Source: M55B167 sp964406095
GTDB taxonomy: Bacteria > Verrucomicrobiota > Kiritimatiellia > RFP12 > UBA1067
Length of the DNA: 8,319 nt
Reading direction: 5' to 3'
Assembly (NCBI GenBank): GCA_964406095.1
Contig: CAYOQJ010000082.1
Coordinates: forward strand, 1-8,319
Positions 1 to 7,146 of this stretch are shown piece after piece (the stretch's first letter is position 1; the number at the start of each line of letters is the position of its first letter). The translations under genes were made by a program, and so were the position numbers. The notes beneath the pieces were generated by a model. That model was given only the letters and a program-made list of their open reading frames with translations, searched no databases and had not been told where the DNA came from.

Positions 1-40
1 AAAGACAAGCTATTATCAAGTAAAGCGAAAAATGGTGACA

Positions 41-1264
41 TTACGGACATATTTCAGCTCCTTCGGTTTGAGGGTTGAACTTCATGCCGGTCTTGTACAT
101 GCCGCACAGCACCTCGATCAGTTTTCTCGCGACATAGAAGAGCGCGACGGAATGCGGTTTGCCGCGTGCGATCTGGCGTTCGTAGATTTTGGCGAAAAAC
201 GGATTGTGGAGCCTGCACATGGAGGCTGCCTGCCAGAGCGCGGTGCGCAGGGCGGGGCTTCCGCGCTTGGATATTGTGGTCCTGCCCTTCCATTTTCCGC
301 TTTCGCGGAGCCGCGGCTCGCAGCCGGCGAAGGCGAGGATGCGCTTGTCCATGTCGCGGGGCGGCTTGCCGGATGGCGGATGGCGGAAGCGCTCCATGTC
401 GCCGATCTCGCAGGCGATGATGCGCGGGAGGAGGGTCCCCATACCCTTGACGGAGGCGAGGAGTTCCGCAGTCTTCGGGGCGGGCATGGAGCGGATCTTC
501 TCATCGGCTTTCGCGATCTGCGAGTCTGCGAAGCGGATATGGGCGATCAGGGAGACGAGCGCGTCCTCCTCGCCCTCGTTGGCGATGGAGACGGAGACGC
601 TGGTGCGGGCGGCGTCGCGGACGCGCCGGGCGTATTCGATGTCGAGCCTGCCGTGGGAGGCACTGGAGACGATGGCCGCGAGCGTTCTGATGTTGGCGCC
701 TGCGAGCAGCCTGGCGGACGGAAATGCCTCCAGAACGGCGAGCGCCGTGGCGGAGAAGAGCCGGCCGAACACCTTTCCAGCCTCGGGAAAGGTGATGTCC
801 AGCGCGGCGTGCAGGCAGCGTTTGGCGTTGCTCCTCTGGCGGACCAGGAACGTGCGGTGGCGGGTGAGCGACTTGAGCGCGTCGGCGATGGCATCCTCGG
901 CGGGCGCGGGGTTGTGGCTGTTCCTGAGCAGGGCGGTCGCGATGGCCAGCGCGTCGGCCTTGTCCGTCTTGCGTCCCCGAACATTCCTGGCGATCTCGGC
1001 CGAGGTGATCAGCGGGTTGACGGACTCGACGCGGTAACCCTTCGCGGCGAGCGCGTGGCGCAGCGGCATCCAGTAGCGACCGGTGGCCTCCATGCCGATC
1101 CGGAGGTCGGCGGGCCTGCCAAGCTCCTTGAGATGGCTGAACAGACCTGCGAACCCCTCCGCCGTCTGGTCGAAGAAGCGGGAAGGCATAACCACCTCGC
1201 CGGTCTCCCCGACGGCTCCTGCGGCGTGTTTCTCTTTTCCGACATCAATTCCTACAGTGATCAT
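41..1264 (-). CDS. IS110-family transposase (DEDD recombinase)
   Basis: A 407-residue protein of normal length for the family. The N-terminal RuvC-like DEDD domain starts MITVGIDVGKEKH, with acidic residues at D7, E59 (in IGMEATGRYW), D101 and D104 (in GRKTDKADALAIA). The middle is helical and probably coiled-coil. The C-terminal Transposase_20 domain has an HhH-like stretch (SVKGMGTLLPRIIACEIGD, about 271-289), then AFAGCEPRLRESGKWKG and KRGSPALRTALWQAA. Ser322 in ESGK is the best candidate for the catalytic serine of this domain; that assignment is inferred. The start is supported by an AGGAG Shine-Dalgarno six bases before the ATG. The frame is uninterrupted and all four DEDD residues are present, so it looks functional. 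GC-rich codon use sets it apart from the neighbouring genes and suggests recent arrival. The long opposite-strand frame over it is a by-product of its GC content. Confidence 0.95.
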   Translation of the reverse strand: MITVGIDVGKEKHAAGAVGETGEVVMPSRFFDQTAEGFAGLFSHLKELGRPADLRIGMEATGRYWMPLRHALAAKGYRVESVNPLITSAEIARNVRGRKTDKADALAIATALLRNSHNPAPAEDAIADALKSLTRHRTFLVRQRSNAKRCLHAALDITFPEAGKVFGRLFSATALAVLEAFPSARLLAGANIRTLAAIVSSASHGRLDIEYARRVRDAARTSVSVSIANEGEEDALVSLIAHIRFADSQIAKADEKIRSMPAPKTAELLASVKGMGTLLPRIIACEIGDMERFRHPPSGKPPRDMDKRILAFAGCEPRLRESGKWKGRTTISKRGSPALRTALWQAASMCRLHNPFFAKIYERQIARGKPHSVALFYVARKLIEVLCGMYKTGMKFNPQTEGAEICP

Positions 1265-1500
1265 AATGTACTCCTTTCCCGGCGCGATGCCGAGGCGTTA
1301 AAACGGGGGCAGCCCCATCCTGGTTGCGATATGAGGCGTCATCGGAGGATGGCCTTGAAGCGCGAATCAAGCTATCAGGGGTCTGCATCCCGGAAGTTGA
1401 AACGGGCGTTCCCAGTCTTTGTTCAGGGCTTACCGCCCAAGGAGAAAACTTTGATGGATACGCCCGAAAACAGTATCGTCCGGCATCGTGCCTTTTTTTG
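1265..1500 (-). ncRNA. Candidate IS110 bridge RNA region (5' noncoding end)
   Basis: IS110-group elements encode their bridge RNA in the noncoding end just upstream of the transposase; that is established for the family (IS621). Here the minus strand upstream of the ATG contains several possible stems. CCATCC/GGATGG (1315-1320 with 1347-1352) encloses a 26-nt loop. CTTGA/TCAAG closes an 8-nt loop around 1355-1372. GGGGCTGCCCC lies near 1307-1317, and GGGCG/CGCCC around 1405-1440. A TTGACA hexamer on the minus strand (1504-1499) points into the region, but no convincing -10 box follows. The loops would be the target- and donor-binding loops, but guide sequences cannot be assigned without the element ends. 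RNA boundaries are a guess. Confidence 0.4.
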
Positions 1501-1563
1501 TCAACAACAGAAAAAAGAAAAAGTAGCAAAAAGAAACCAAACTGCATCTCCGTTCCTGTTAAT

Positions 1564-1602
1564 AAGTTGTCCTTGGGGGCCTCTGAGGGCCCCGGACAAC
1601 TT
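1564..1602. repeat. Large interrupted hairpin upstream of the sulfatase gene
   Basis: A 9-bp perfect outer stem (AAGTTGTCC with GGACAACTT) encloses a 6-bp perfect inner stem (GGGGCC with GGCCCC). They are separated by a 3-nt one-sided bulge (TTG) and capped by a 6-nt loop. No T-run follows on either strand, so it is not a standard intrinsic terminator. It lies between the IS110 end and the sulfatase ribosome binding site. It could be a leader RNA structure, a REP-like repeat, or the structured DNA that some IS110 elements target. The rest of 1500-1644 is A-rich, with no gene or clear promoter seen. Confidence 0.6.
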
Positions 1603-1644
1603 CTAAACAGGCGTGCGGAGATGTTTATACCAGGAGGATGCAAA

Positions 1645-3102
1645 ATGAAAAAGGTTAAATCTATGAACCGAAGGCGTTTTCTCGGGTGGTCGGGGTTGGC
1701 GACGGCCAGCCTCTTTTCAACGGCCGGGTGCGGCCATTTGCGTGATATTGGCAGACGAAAACCAAATGTGGTTTATGTGTTCGCCGATCAGTGGCGTGCT
1801 CAGGCAACCGGTTATGCGGGAGACCCCAACCTGAAGGGGATGACGCCCATTCTGGATAAGATGTATGGAGAGAGCATTGCGTTGGAGAATGCCGTTTCAA
1901 CCTGTCCGGTCTGCAGCCCATACAGAGCCTCCCTGATGACCGGACAATATCCGCTCACTAACGGTCTGTTTCTCAACGACCTGTGTTTGAATCCTGAAGC
2001 GGTATCGATGGGCAAAATTTTTACCGCCGCCGGATATTCCACCGGTTATATCGGCAAGTGGCACCTGGATGGACATGGCCGGTCGGCGTATATTCCTAAG
2101 GAGCGGCGGCAGGGCTTCGACTACTGGAAGGTCTTGGAGTGCACCCATAACTACAATCATTCGTTCTACTACGCCAATGACAGCTCCGAAAAACTGCGCT
2201 GGGATGGATATGACGCTTTTGCGCAGACGAGGGATGCTCAGCAGTATATTAAAAATCATGCGGATAATGAAAAGCCCTTCCTGCTGTTACTCTCGTGGGG
2301 CCCGCCGCATAATCCCTATCAGACTGCTCCCGAGAACTATCGCAAGATGTTCCCTCAGAATAAAATTCAGCTCCGCCCAAATGTGGAAGGCGATTTCAGT
2401 GCGGATTTGGCCGGTTACTACGCCCATATTGCGGCATTGGACAAGAGTTTCGGTGACCTGCTCAGAACAATTGATGAAAGCGGTCTGCGCGATGACACCA
2501 TTGTCGTGTTTACCTCCGACCATGGCGACATGCTCGGATCGCATGGTCAGATACGCAAACAGAAGCCTTGGGATGAGGCGATCCGTGTGCCGTTCCTGAT
2601 GCGGTATCCCGCAATCCACAAGACGCAACGTAAACTCAACTTCCCGATGAGCACGCCGGACATCCTGCCCACGCTGCTGGGACTTTGCGGCATTAAAGCA
2701 CCCTTGACTGTAGAGGGTACCGATTACTCCGATGTTTTCAAAGGTGCTGCTGAACCGCAGGATCATGCTGCTCTGATTGAGTGCCCCTCGCCCTTCGGAG
2801 AGTGGGAAAGAAATCGCGGCGGACGTGAGTACCGCGGTCTTCGTACCGAACGCTATACCTATGTGCGCTCACTGGCCGGACCGTGGCTGCTGTATGACAA
2901 TCAAATTGATCCGTATCAGCAGAACAACCTTATCAACAAAGCGGAACATGCCAAACTGCAGCGAATGCTCGATGCACGCCTGACGGCTATGCTCAAGGCG
3001 CGCGGCGATACCTTTGAACGCGGCGAGGTTTACATTGAAAAATGGAACTATGAGGTCACATCGCGCGGTACGGTCGATTACAATAAACATAACTCGGGCT
3101 GA
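1645..3102 (+). CDS. Exported sulfatase (formylglycine-dependent, S1 type)
   Basis: A 485-residue alkaline-phosphatase-superfamily sulfatase that hydrolyses sulfate esters, probably on a sulfated polysaccharide; the exact substrate is unknown. The start at 1645 is set by AGGAGG seven bases upstream; a second ATG at 1663 is possible. The N-terminus has a Tat-like RRRFLG (residues 9-14), a hydrophobic stretch, and TAGC with Cys29 as a possible lipobox cysteine, so it is probably an exported lipoprotein. Catalytic signature CSPYRASLMTG gives Cys90 as the residue converted to formylglycine, with Arg94. Other sulfatase landmarks are D48-Q49, GKWHL (K138, H140), PPHNPY (H222), SDHGD (D292, H293) and K307. 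The fourth motif position is Tyr rather than the commoner Ser. No anaerobic sulfatase-maturating enzyme gene is in the window. The gene appears complete and stands alone between the IS and the iron operon. Confidence 0.93.
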   Translation: MKKVKSMNRRRFLGWSGLATASLFSTAGCGHLRDIGRRKPNVVYVFADQWRAQATGYAGDPNLKGMTPILDKMYGESIALENAVSTCPVCSPYRASLMTGQYPLTNGLFLNDLCLNPEAVSMGKIFTAAGYSTGYIGKWHLDGHGRSAYIPKERRQGFDYWKVLECTHNYNHSFYYANDSSEKLRWDGYDAFAQTRDAQQYIKNHADNEKPFLLLLSWGPPHNPYQTAPENYRKMFPQNKIQLRPNVEGDFSADLAGYYAHIAALDKSFGDLLRTIDESGLRDDTIVVFTSDHGDMLGSHGQIRKQKPWDEAIRVPFLMRYPAIHKTQRKLNFPMSTPDILPTLLGLCGIKAPLTVEGTDYSDVFKGAAEPQDHAALIECPSPFGEWERNRGGREYRGLRTERYTYVRSLAGPWLLYDNQIDPYQQNNLINKAEHAKLQRMLDARLTAMLKARGDTFERGEVYIEKWNYEVTSRGTVDYNKHNSG

Positions 3103-3117
3103 AATAACGTTCAGCAA

Positions 3118-3144
3118 CCTGTTTGTGTGCAACGCACAGACAGG
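3118..3144 (+). terminator. Hairpin after the sulfatase gene, possible terminator without T-run
   Basis: A 12-bp stem closes a CAA triloop (CCTGTTTGTGTG with CGCACAGACAGG, including two G-T wobbles), starting 15 nt after the sulfatase stop. The following bases are CAAACGAA, not a T-tract, so intrinsic termination is uncertain. It may instead protect the 3' end of the mRNA or assist factor-dependent termination. Confidence 0.45.
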
Positions 3145-3260
3145 CAAACGAACTGAATTCAGACCAGGAATATAAATCGATTTTAACAGTAAAGGAGTGA
3201 ATGAGCCTCTTTTCTCCTTTTGCGGATGCGTTTTCTTCTGTCTGCTGTTCCTCTTTCATA

Positions 3261-3288
3261 TTGACATGCGGAGTATGCATCTGATAAG
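3261..3288 (+). promoter_or_regulatory. Sigma70-like promoter for the iron operon
   Basis: A perfect -35 hexamer TTGACA (3261-3266) is followed, after a 16-nt spacer, by GATAAG (3283-3288), which matches four of six bases of the -10 consensus. It lies about 45-70 nt before the start of the DtxR-FeoA gene, pointing toward it. The predicted transcription start falls in or next to the palindrome described below. Confidence 0.5.
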
Positions 3289-3299
3289 TTAGGCCCAAC
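3288..3299. promoter_or_regulatory. Putative DtxR-family operator
   Basis: GTTAGGCCCAAC is a 12-bp palindrome with ten of twelve positions symmetric, starting at the last base of the -10 box. It resembles the GTTAG-CTAAC centre of the known DtxR iron box. Its position at the transcription start of a gene encoding a DtxR-family repressor fits negative autoregulation by iron. Binding is inferred, not shown. Confidence 0.4.
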
Positions 3300-3333
3300 G
3301 AACAATTTTGCCGGATGCGGGAGAATGTGCTAT

Positions 3334-4101
3334 ATGTCGAACAATAATACTTTGAGTGCCAGTCTTGAAAATTACCTTGAGGTGATTTACAACCTGATTG
3401 AGAAGCATAAAGTGGCACGCTCCAAGGATATCGCACGGCAGCTTGAGATCAACCGATCCTCCGTGACCGGGGGATTACAGGCGTTGCGCGACCGCGGCTT
3501 GATCAACTATGAGCCCTATGAATTCATCACGCTGACGGATGAGGGGCGCCGAATAGCCGCGAATGTTGTGCTTCGTCACAACACCCTTAAAGAGTTTTTT
3601 ATAAATGTACTTTCGATTGATGAGGATGAAGCGGATGAAGCGGCCTGCCGGATGGAGCACGGCATCTCAAAGAACATAACCAATCGCCTGATGGATTTCG
3701 CGCATTATTTCAAAATCTGTCCGAATGCCGGGGTCAGATGGGTTGAGGGGATCGGGTACACCTGCAAACGTGGTTGTGAAGAGAGTGCTGAACTACAGCG
3801 TTGCAAAAGGTGTATGGCTGAAATCAATGCCAGCAAACGTGTGTCGGAAACGAGCTTTTCGGCTAAAAATTTGCGAATCATGACTCTCAAAGATCTCAAA
3901 CCCGGCGAGAAAGGTGTTATCGAGAGTATCTCCGGCAACAGTGCCATCAAGCGACGCATTCGTGATATGGGAGTCACTAACGGCACTCTGATCGAGGTGG
4001 TTCGCGTTGCTCCGATGGGTGACCCGATTGAGGTCAAGGTTAAAGATTATTATCTCTCTTTGCGCAAAGAGGAAGCCGCCGATATCGTTGTGCATGTTTA
4101 G
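3334..4101 (+). CDS. DtxR-family metalloregulator fused to a FeoA domain
   Basis: A 255-residue protein in three parts. Residues 1-65 are the DtxR winged helix (SLENYLEVIYNLIE, then RSSVTGGLQALRDRGLI). Residues 75-125 are the metal-binding dimerisation domain: H82, then ACRMEH with Cys105, Glu108 and His109 aligned to DtxR Cys102, Glu105 and His106. Having Cys rather than Glu at that site favours iron over manganese sensing. DtxR Met10 is replaced by Asn13 and Glu83 by Lys86. Residues 129-160 form a linker with five cysteines (C129, C144, C148, C157, C160). Residues 183-255 are a FeoA SH3-like domain (LKPGEKGVIESI, RDMGV, APMGDPIEVKV, LSLRKEEA). A nearer ATG at 3325 exists, but the GGGAG at 3319-3323 is spaced better for 3334. 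The stop overlaps the feoB Shine-Dalgarno, so the two genes are an operon. It probably represses Fe(II) uptake when iron is sufficient. Confidence 0.9.
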   Translation: MSNNNTLSASLENYLEVIYNLIEKHKVARSKDIARQLEINRSSVTGGLQALRDRGLINYEPYEFITLTDEGRRIAANVVLRHNTLKEFFINVLSIDEDEADEAACRMEHGISKNITNRLMDFAHYFKICPNAGVRWVEGIGYTCKRGCEESAELQRCKRCMAEINASKRVSETSFSAKNLRIMTLKDLKPGEKGVIESISGNSAIKRRIRDMGVTNGTLIEVVRVAPMGDPIEVKVKDYYLSLRKEEAADIVVHV

Positions 4102-4110
4102 GAAGTAACG

Positions 4111-6168
4111 ATGAAAAAAAAGTTTACAATTGCGATTGCGGGTAATCCCAATAGCGGCAAAACATCGATTTTCAACAACCTCACCGGAGCGCGTCAGCAT
4201 GTCGGCAACTACCCGGGGGTCACTGTCGAGAAGAAGGAAGGCACCCGCCGTTACGGGGATGTTGAAATTAATTTTGTTGATTTGCCCGGAACCTATTCGC
4301 TTGCCGCCTACTCTGCGGAGGAAGTGGTCGCCCGCAACTTCATTCTGCGTGAGAAACCCGATCTGATCATTGATGTGGTGGACGTTTCCAATCTGGAACG
4401 CAACCTCTATCTTTACGTGCAGTTGATGGAGCTTAACGCTCCGGTGCTGCTGGCGTTCAACATGGTTGATGTTGCTGAAGCACGCGGCATCAAACTTGAT
4501 AACGACCTGCTTTCATCGCTGCTGGGTGCGGCGATTGTCGAAACGGTCGGCAGTCGCAACCGGGGAACCGAAGAGCTGATTGCAAAAGCTGTTGAGCTTG
4601 TTCAGAGTGCCACACAGAGTGATCCGCCGAAAATTCTATATGGGCGGCATATCGAACAGGCAATCGACGCGGTGGAGGATGTTTTAAAACAGTCAGCGGC
4701 CTTTTCGAGCAAAAGGGAAAGGCGTTGGACGGCGATCAAACTGCTTGAAAATGACAGTGAAGTCACCGCACAGTTCAACTCCGCACGGGTGTCGGCAATC
4801 GTGGCCGAACAGCAGCGTCATATCGAATTTGTGCGGGGTGACACCGCTGAGATGCTGATAGCCGATCATCGCTACGGGTTTATCTCAGGGGCCTACCATG
4901 AGGCGGTGCGTGTGACCAGCGAGACCCGTCATACCAACTCGGACAGTATTGATGAGATTGTATTGCACCGCGTCTGGGGTGTACCGATATTTCTGGGATT
5001 GATGTATCTGCTTTTTTGGCTGACCTTTACCGTCGGCACTCCTCCGATGGAGTGGCTGGATGCTCTCTTCGGCTGGGCCGCCAATACCCTGGCGCATCAC
5101 TGGCCAGCGGGAACTCTGCCGATGATGCGTGATCTGGTGATAGATGGAATTATCAGCGGTGTCGGGGGGGTGCTGGTTTTTGTGCCTAACATCATCCTGC
5201 TTTTTCTGGCTATCGCTTTGCTCGAAGATACCGGTTATATGGCGCGCACAGCCTTTATCATGGATAATCTGATGCACCGTATCGGATTGCACGGCAAGAG
5301 TTTCATCCCGTTGCTCACCGGGTTCGGCTGCACTGTCCCGGCGATTATGGCCACTCGGACACTGGAAAACCGCCGTGACCGCCTGACAACCATGTTTATC
5401 CTGCCGCTGATCAGTTGCGGAGCACGTCTGCCGATCTACGCCTTGATCATCCCAGCGTTTTTCAGCGAGCCCTGGCGTGCGCCTGTGCTCTGGTGCATCT
5501 ATCTTTCCGGCATCCTGCTGGCAGTTCTGCTGGCACGCGTGCTGCGCAAAACGCTTCTCAAAGGCGACTCTATGCCCTTTGTGATGGAACTGCCGCCCTA
5601 CCGTCTGCCGACACTCAAAGGATTGCTGATACACACATGGGAAAAAGCCTGGCTCTATATCAAAAAAGCAGGAACTGTTATCCTGGCCATCTCGATCGTA
5701 CTCTGGTTCCTGACAAACTATCCCAAGGTTGAGGCGGATCAGTCACTGCCTCCCGAACAGCAGCAGGCAGCCCAACTGGCCAGCACCTTTGCTGGAAAAA
5801 TCGGACATGCCATGGAGCCTGCCCTGCGTCCACTCGGATTCGACTGGAAGATCGGCACTGCTATGATCGGAGCATTTGCCGCCAAGGAGGTTTTCGTTGC
5901 GCAGCTCGGCATTGTTTATTCGGTTGGTGAAGCCGATGAGGAATCTGTTCCGTTGCGCACGCAACTGCGCGAAAACTACACCCCGCTGACTGGCGTCTGC
6001 ATCATGATGTTTATGCTGATTGCCACCCCCTGTATGGCCACCATCGCCATGACGCGGCGTGAAAGCGGCTCCTGGGGTTGGGCGTTATTTCAACTCGGCG
6101 GCCTAACACTGCTCGCTTACCTGATCACACTGCTGATCTATCAGCTCGGATCGCTCGTCATCAGCTGA
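4111..6168 (+). CDS. feoB: Ferrous iron transporter FeoB
   Basis: A 685-residue inner-membrane Fe(II) transporter, shorter than the 773 residues of E. coli FeoB. The N-terminal G domain has G1 GNPNSGKT (11-18), a G2 region around GNYPGVTVE, G3 DLPG (57-60), G4 NMVD (117-120) and a G5-like VGSRNRG. A helical GDI-like spacer covers about 165-285. The membrane part starts near residue 288 and contains two Gate (nucleoside-recognition-like) repeats. The conserved GFGCTVPA (Cys407), SCGARLPIY (Cys436) and ATPCMATIAMTRRES (Cys641) are all present. The 9-nt gap from the regulator stop carries the ribosome binding site (AGGAAG), showing translational coupling. FeoA is supplied as a domain of the upstream regulator; no separate feoA or feoC is in the window. 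The gene is intact, and no clear terminator follows it. Confidence 0.97.
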   Translation: MKKKFTIAIAGNPNSGKTSIFNNLTGARQHVGNYPGVTVEKKEGTRRYGDVEINFVDLPGTYSLAAYSAEEVVARNFILREKPDLIIDVVDVSNLERNLYLYVQLMELNAPVLLAFNMVDVAEARGIKLDNDLLSSLLGAAIVETVGSRNRGTEELIAKAVELVQSATQSDPPKILYGRHIEQAIDAVEDVLKQSAAFSSKRERRWTAIKLLENDSEVTAQFNSARVSAIVAEQQRHIEFVRGDTAEMLIADHRYGFISGAYHEAVRVTSETRHTNSDSIDEIVLHRVWGVPIFLGLMYLLFWLTFTVGTPPMEWLDALFGWAANTLAHHWPAGTLPMMRDLVIDGIISGVGGVLVFVPNIILLFLAIALLEDTGYMARTAFIMDNLMHRIGLHGKSFIPLLTGFGCTVPAIMATRTLENRRDRLTTMFILPLISCGARLPIYALIIPAFFSEPWRAPVLWCIYLSGILLAVLLARVLRKTLLKGDSMPFVMELPPYRLPTLKGLLIHTWEKAWLYIKKAGTVILAISIVLWFLTNYPKVEADQSLPPEQQQAAQLASTFAGKIGHAMEPALRPLGFDWKIGTAMIGAFAAKEVFVAQLGIVYSVGEADEESVPLRTQLRENYTPLTGVCIMMFMLIATPCMATIAMTRRESGSWGWALFQLGGLTLLAYLITLLIYQLGSLVIS

Positions 6169-6307
6169 TAACACTCTGCGGAAATTCGGTTTACTTTCGG
6201 CCTGTGTAACGGCAGGGCAGTTTCATCTGGGTAACACATATTCGACGTAGTAAAGGTTGCTACGCGATTTGAAGGAACGCAGAGAATTGTTTTTGCTATA
6301 AAAGCGC

Positions 6308-6556
6308 GTGAAAAATGGATCGGCTGGTCGATGTTCACTTCGAGCGTTAGCGCTTGGAGATCTTTTTGAAGGTTTCAGGCAGTTAAAAAGGACACGTCGG
6401 GGGCACGGCACACATCACTTAATCGTGACGGCAGATGCCATGCACTGCCAGCAGGAAAGCGCACGTGTGACAACGCAGGAAAAAGGCTGCGCACGCAATG
6501 GCAACTCTCCGCAATTTCGCTGTTGCGACTCACGAAATATTATTGGATCAAGGTAA
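6308..6556 (+). pseudogene. Fragment of a DDE transposase (ISAs1-like)
   Basis: An 82-codon frame contains LIVTADAMHCQQESARVTTQ followed by EKGCARNGNSPQ (codons spanning about 6419-6514). This resembles the segment around the second catalytic Asp of ISAs1-type transposases, usually of the form VTADAMHxQxETA...EKGxDY...KGNQP. The first Asp and the third catalytic Glu are missing, and the sequence before LIVT is not recognisable. It is therefore a decayed internal piece of about 35 codons in a longer accidental frame. The family assignment comes from memory of the motif and is moderate. Only 6419-6514 is really supported. Confidence 0.5.
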
Positions 6557-6916
6557 AACAAAAGAGCGAAGCTGTAAATCCTGGTCGAGGAAATTGACAT
6601 TTGGCAAGGCGTTTGCAACGTTGCGTTATTAGAAACTTCGGTGAAAGGATTTATGAGCATGTTACAATTTGCCGCCATATGCCGCAAATATAGTTGCATG
6701 CAGCTGTAAATAGCTGAGATAGGTAAACCCGGTGCCTGACAAAATGGCTTTCAGACACACCGAACATCCTTCTTTGATAATCAAGCCACTTGGCGGTTTT
6801 GGGTTGCTATATATTCCAGATGAAAAATCCCTGCGGTTCTGTGAGGGGCATTGCATTTCGCTTCTCATGAAAAGAAGGAAATTATATTATGCTTACTCGA
6901 CAAATTATAGCATCCG

Positions 6917-7084
6917 GGCTTCGTCCCGCATGCGGGACTTTATAACGAAGCAAAGACAGGAGGTCAGTTGCTGTGCGGCTGACCATAGCGCAGGCAGTAC
7001 CCGGTCTTCGTCCCGCTACGCGGAACTGCGCGTCGTGGCACAGCAAGAAGCGCGCCGTTGTGCGGCTCGCTACGCAGTCGCACA
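6917..7084. repeat. Cluster of GC-rich palindromes and hairpins
   Basis: Three clear structures lie in 170 nt. GTCCCGCATGCGGGAC is a perfect 16-bp palindrome (6923-6938). A 10-bp stem with a TGT loop and two G-T wobbles spans 6962-6984. A 9-bp stem with the loop CGCTACGC spans 7059-7084. The phrase CTTCGTCCCGC occurs twice (6919-6929 and about 7006-7016), and CGCTACGC also occurs twice. This looks like REP-like intergenic repeat DNA or the relic of a small structured element, not coding sequence. Confidence 0.5.
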
Positions 7085-7146
7085 CAATTGCAAAGCCGAA
7101 CACCCGTCCCTATCTTTTAATCTAATATTCGACTCCGACAAAACAC

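Larger units (their letters stand above)
1..1500 (-). mobile_element. IS110-family insertion sequence (ends not resolved)
   Basis: The element is defined by an intact IS110-type transposase on the minus strand plus about 200-240 nt of GC-rich structured noncoding DNA on its 5' side. Both differ sharply in base composition from the sulfatase and iron genes to the right. IS110 elements have no long terminal inverted repeats and usually make no target duplication, so the ends cannot be read from one copy. The right end must lie in the 40 nt beyond the transposase stop or outside the window. The left end lies somewhere between about 1440 and 1560, where composition changes to A-rich. The coordinates given are approximate. 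Confidence 0.6.
6169..7146. other. Gene-poor interval with decayed mobile DNA and hairpins
   Basis: About 1 kb between feoB and the PIN module has no intact gene. It holds a transposase relic (around 6308-6556) and a GC-rich hairpin cluster (around 6917-7084). In 6560-6915 I see nothing recognisable apart from a GCAACGTTGC palindrome near 6616. Short frames here lack ribosome binding sites and match no family I recognise. A 144-codon frame at 6732-7166 runs through the hairpins and is probably chance. Confidence 0.55.

Noticed and set aside
1482..1499. GGCA-TCG-TGCC followed by seven T's, terminator-like on the plus strand
   Set aside because: The stem is only 4 bp and no plus-strand gene precedes it.
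32..1606. A 524-codon open frame on the plus strand opposite the IS110 transposase
   Set aside because: It lies antisense to a gene with full DEDD motifs, has no ribosome binding site or family resemblance, and is explained by high GC content.
3201..3284. A 27-codon frame with four cysteines after AAAGGAG, whose Shine-Dalgarno could pair with CTCCTTT at 3214-3220
   Set aside because: The ribosome binding site is only 3 nt from the ATG, the frame runs through the promoter, and nothing suggests conservation. It could be a leader peptide but is unsupported.
3056..3436. A 126-codon minus-strand frame between the sulfatase and the regulator
   Set aside because: It overlaps both real genes and the promoter and shows no domain or ribosome binding site.
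4885..5634. A 249-codon minus-strand frame inside feoB
   Set aside because: Shadow of feoB; low-complexity, histidine- and glutamine-rich translation without recognisable motifs.
6345..6352. GTTAGCGC near 6346, considered as an integron attC core
   Set aside because: It does not fit the GTTRRRY core and no paired inverse core or integrase is present.
6241..6369. A frame reading KWIGW, considered as a Druantia DruA (DUF4338) remnant
   Set aside because: Only a few residues agree and the context does not match; not enough to claim a defence gene.
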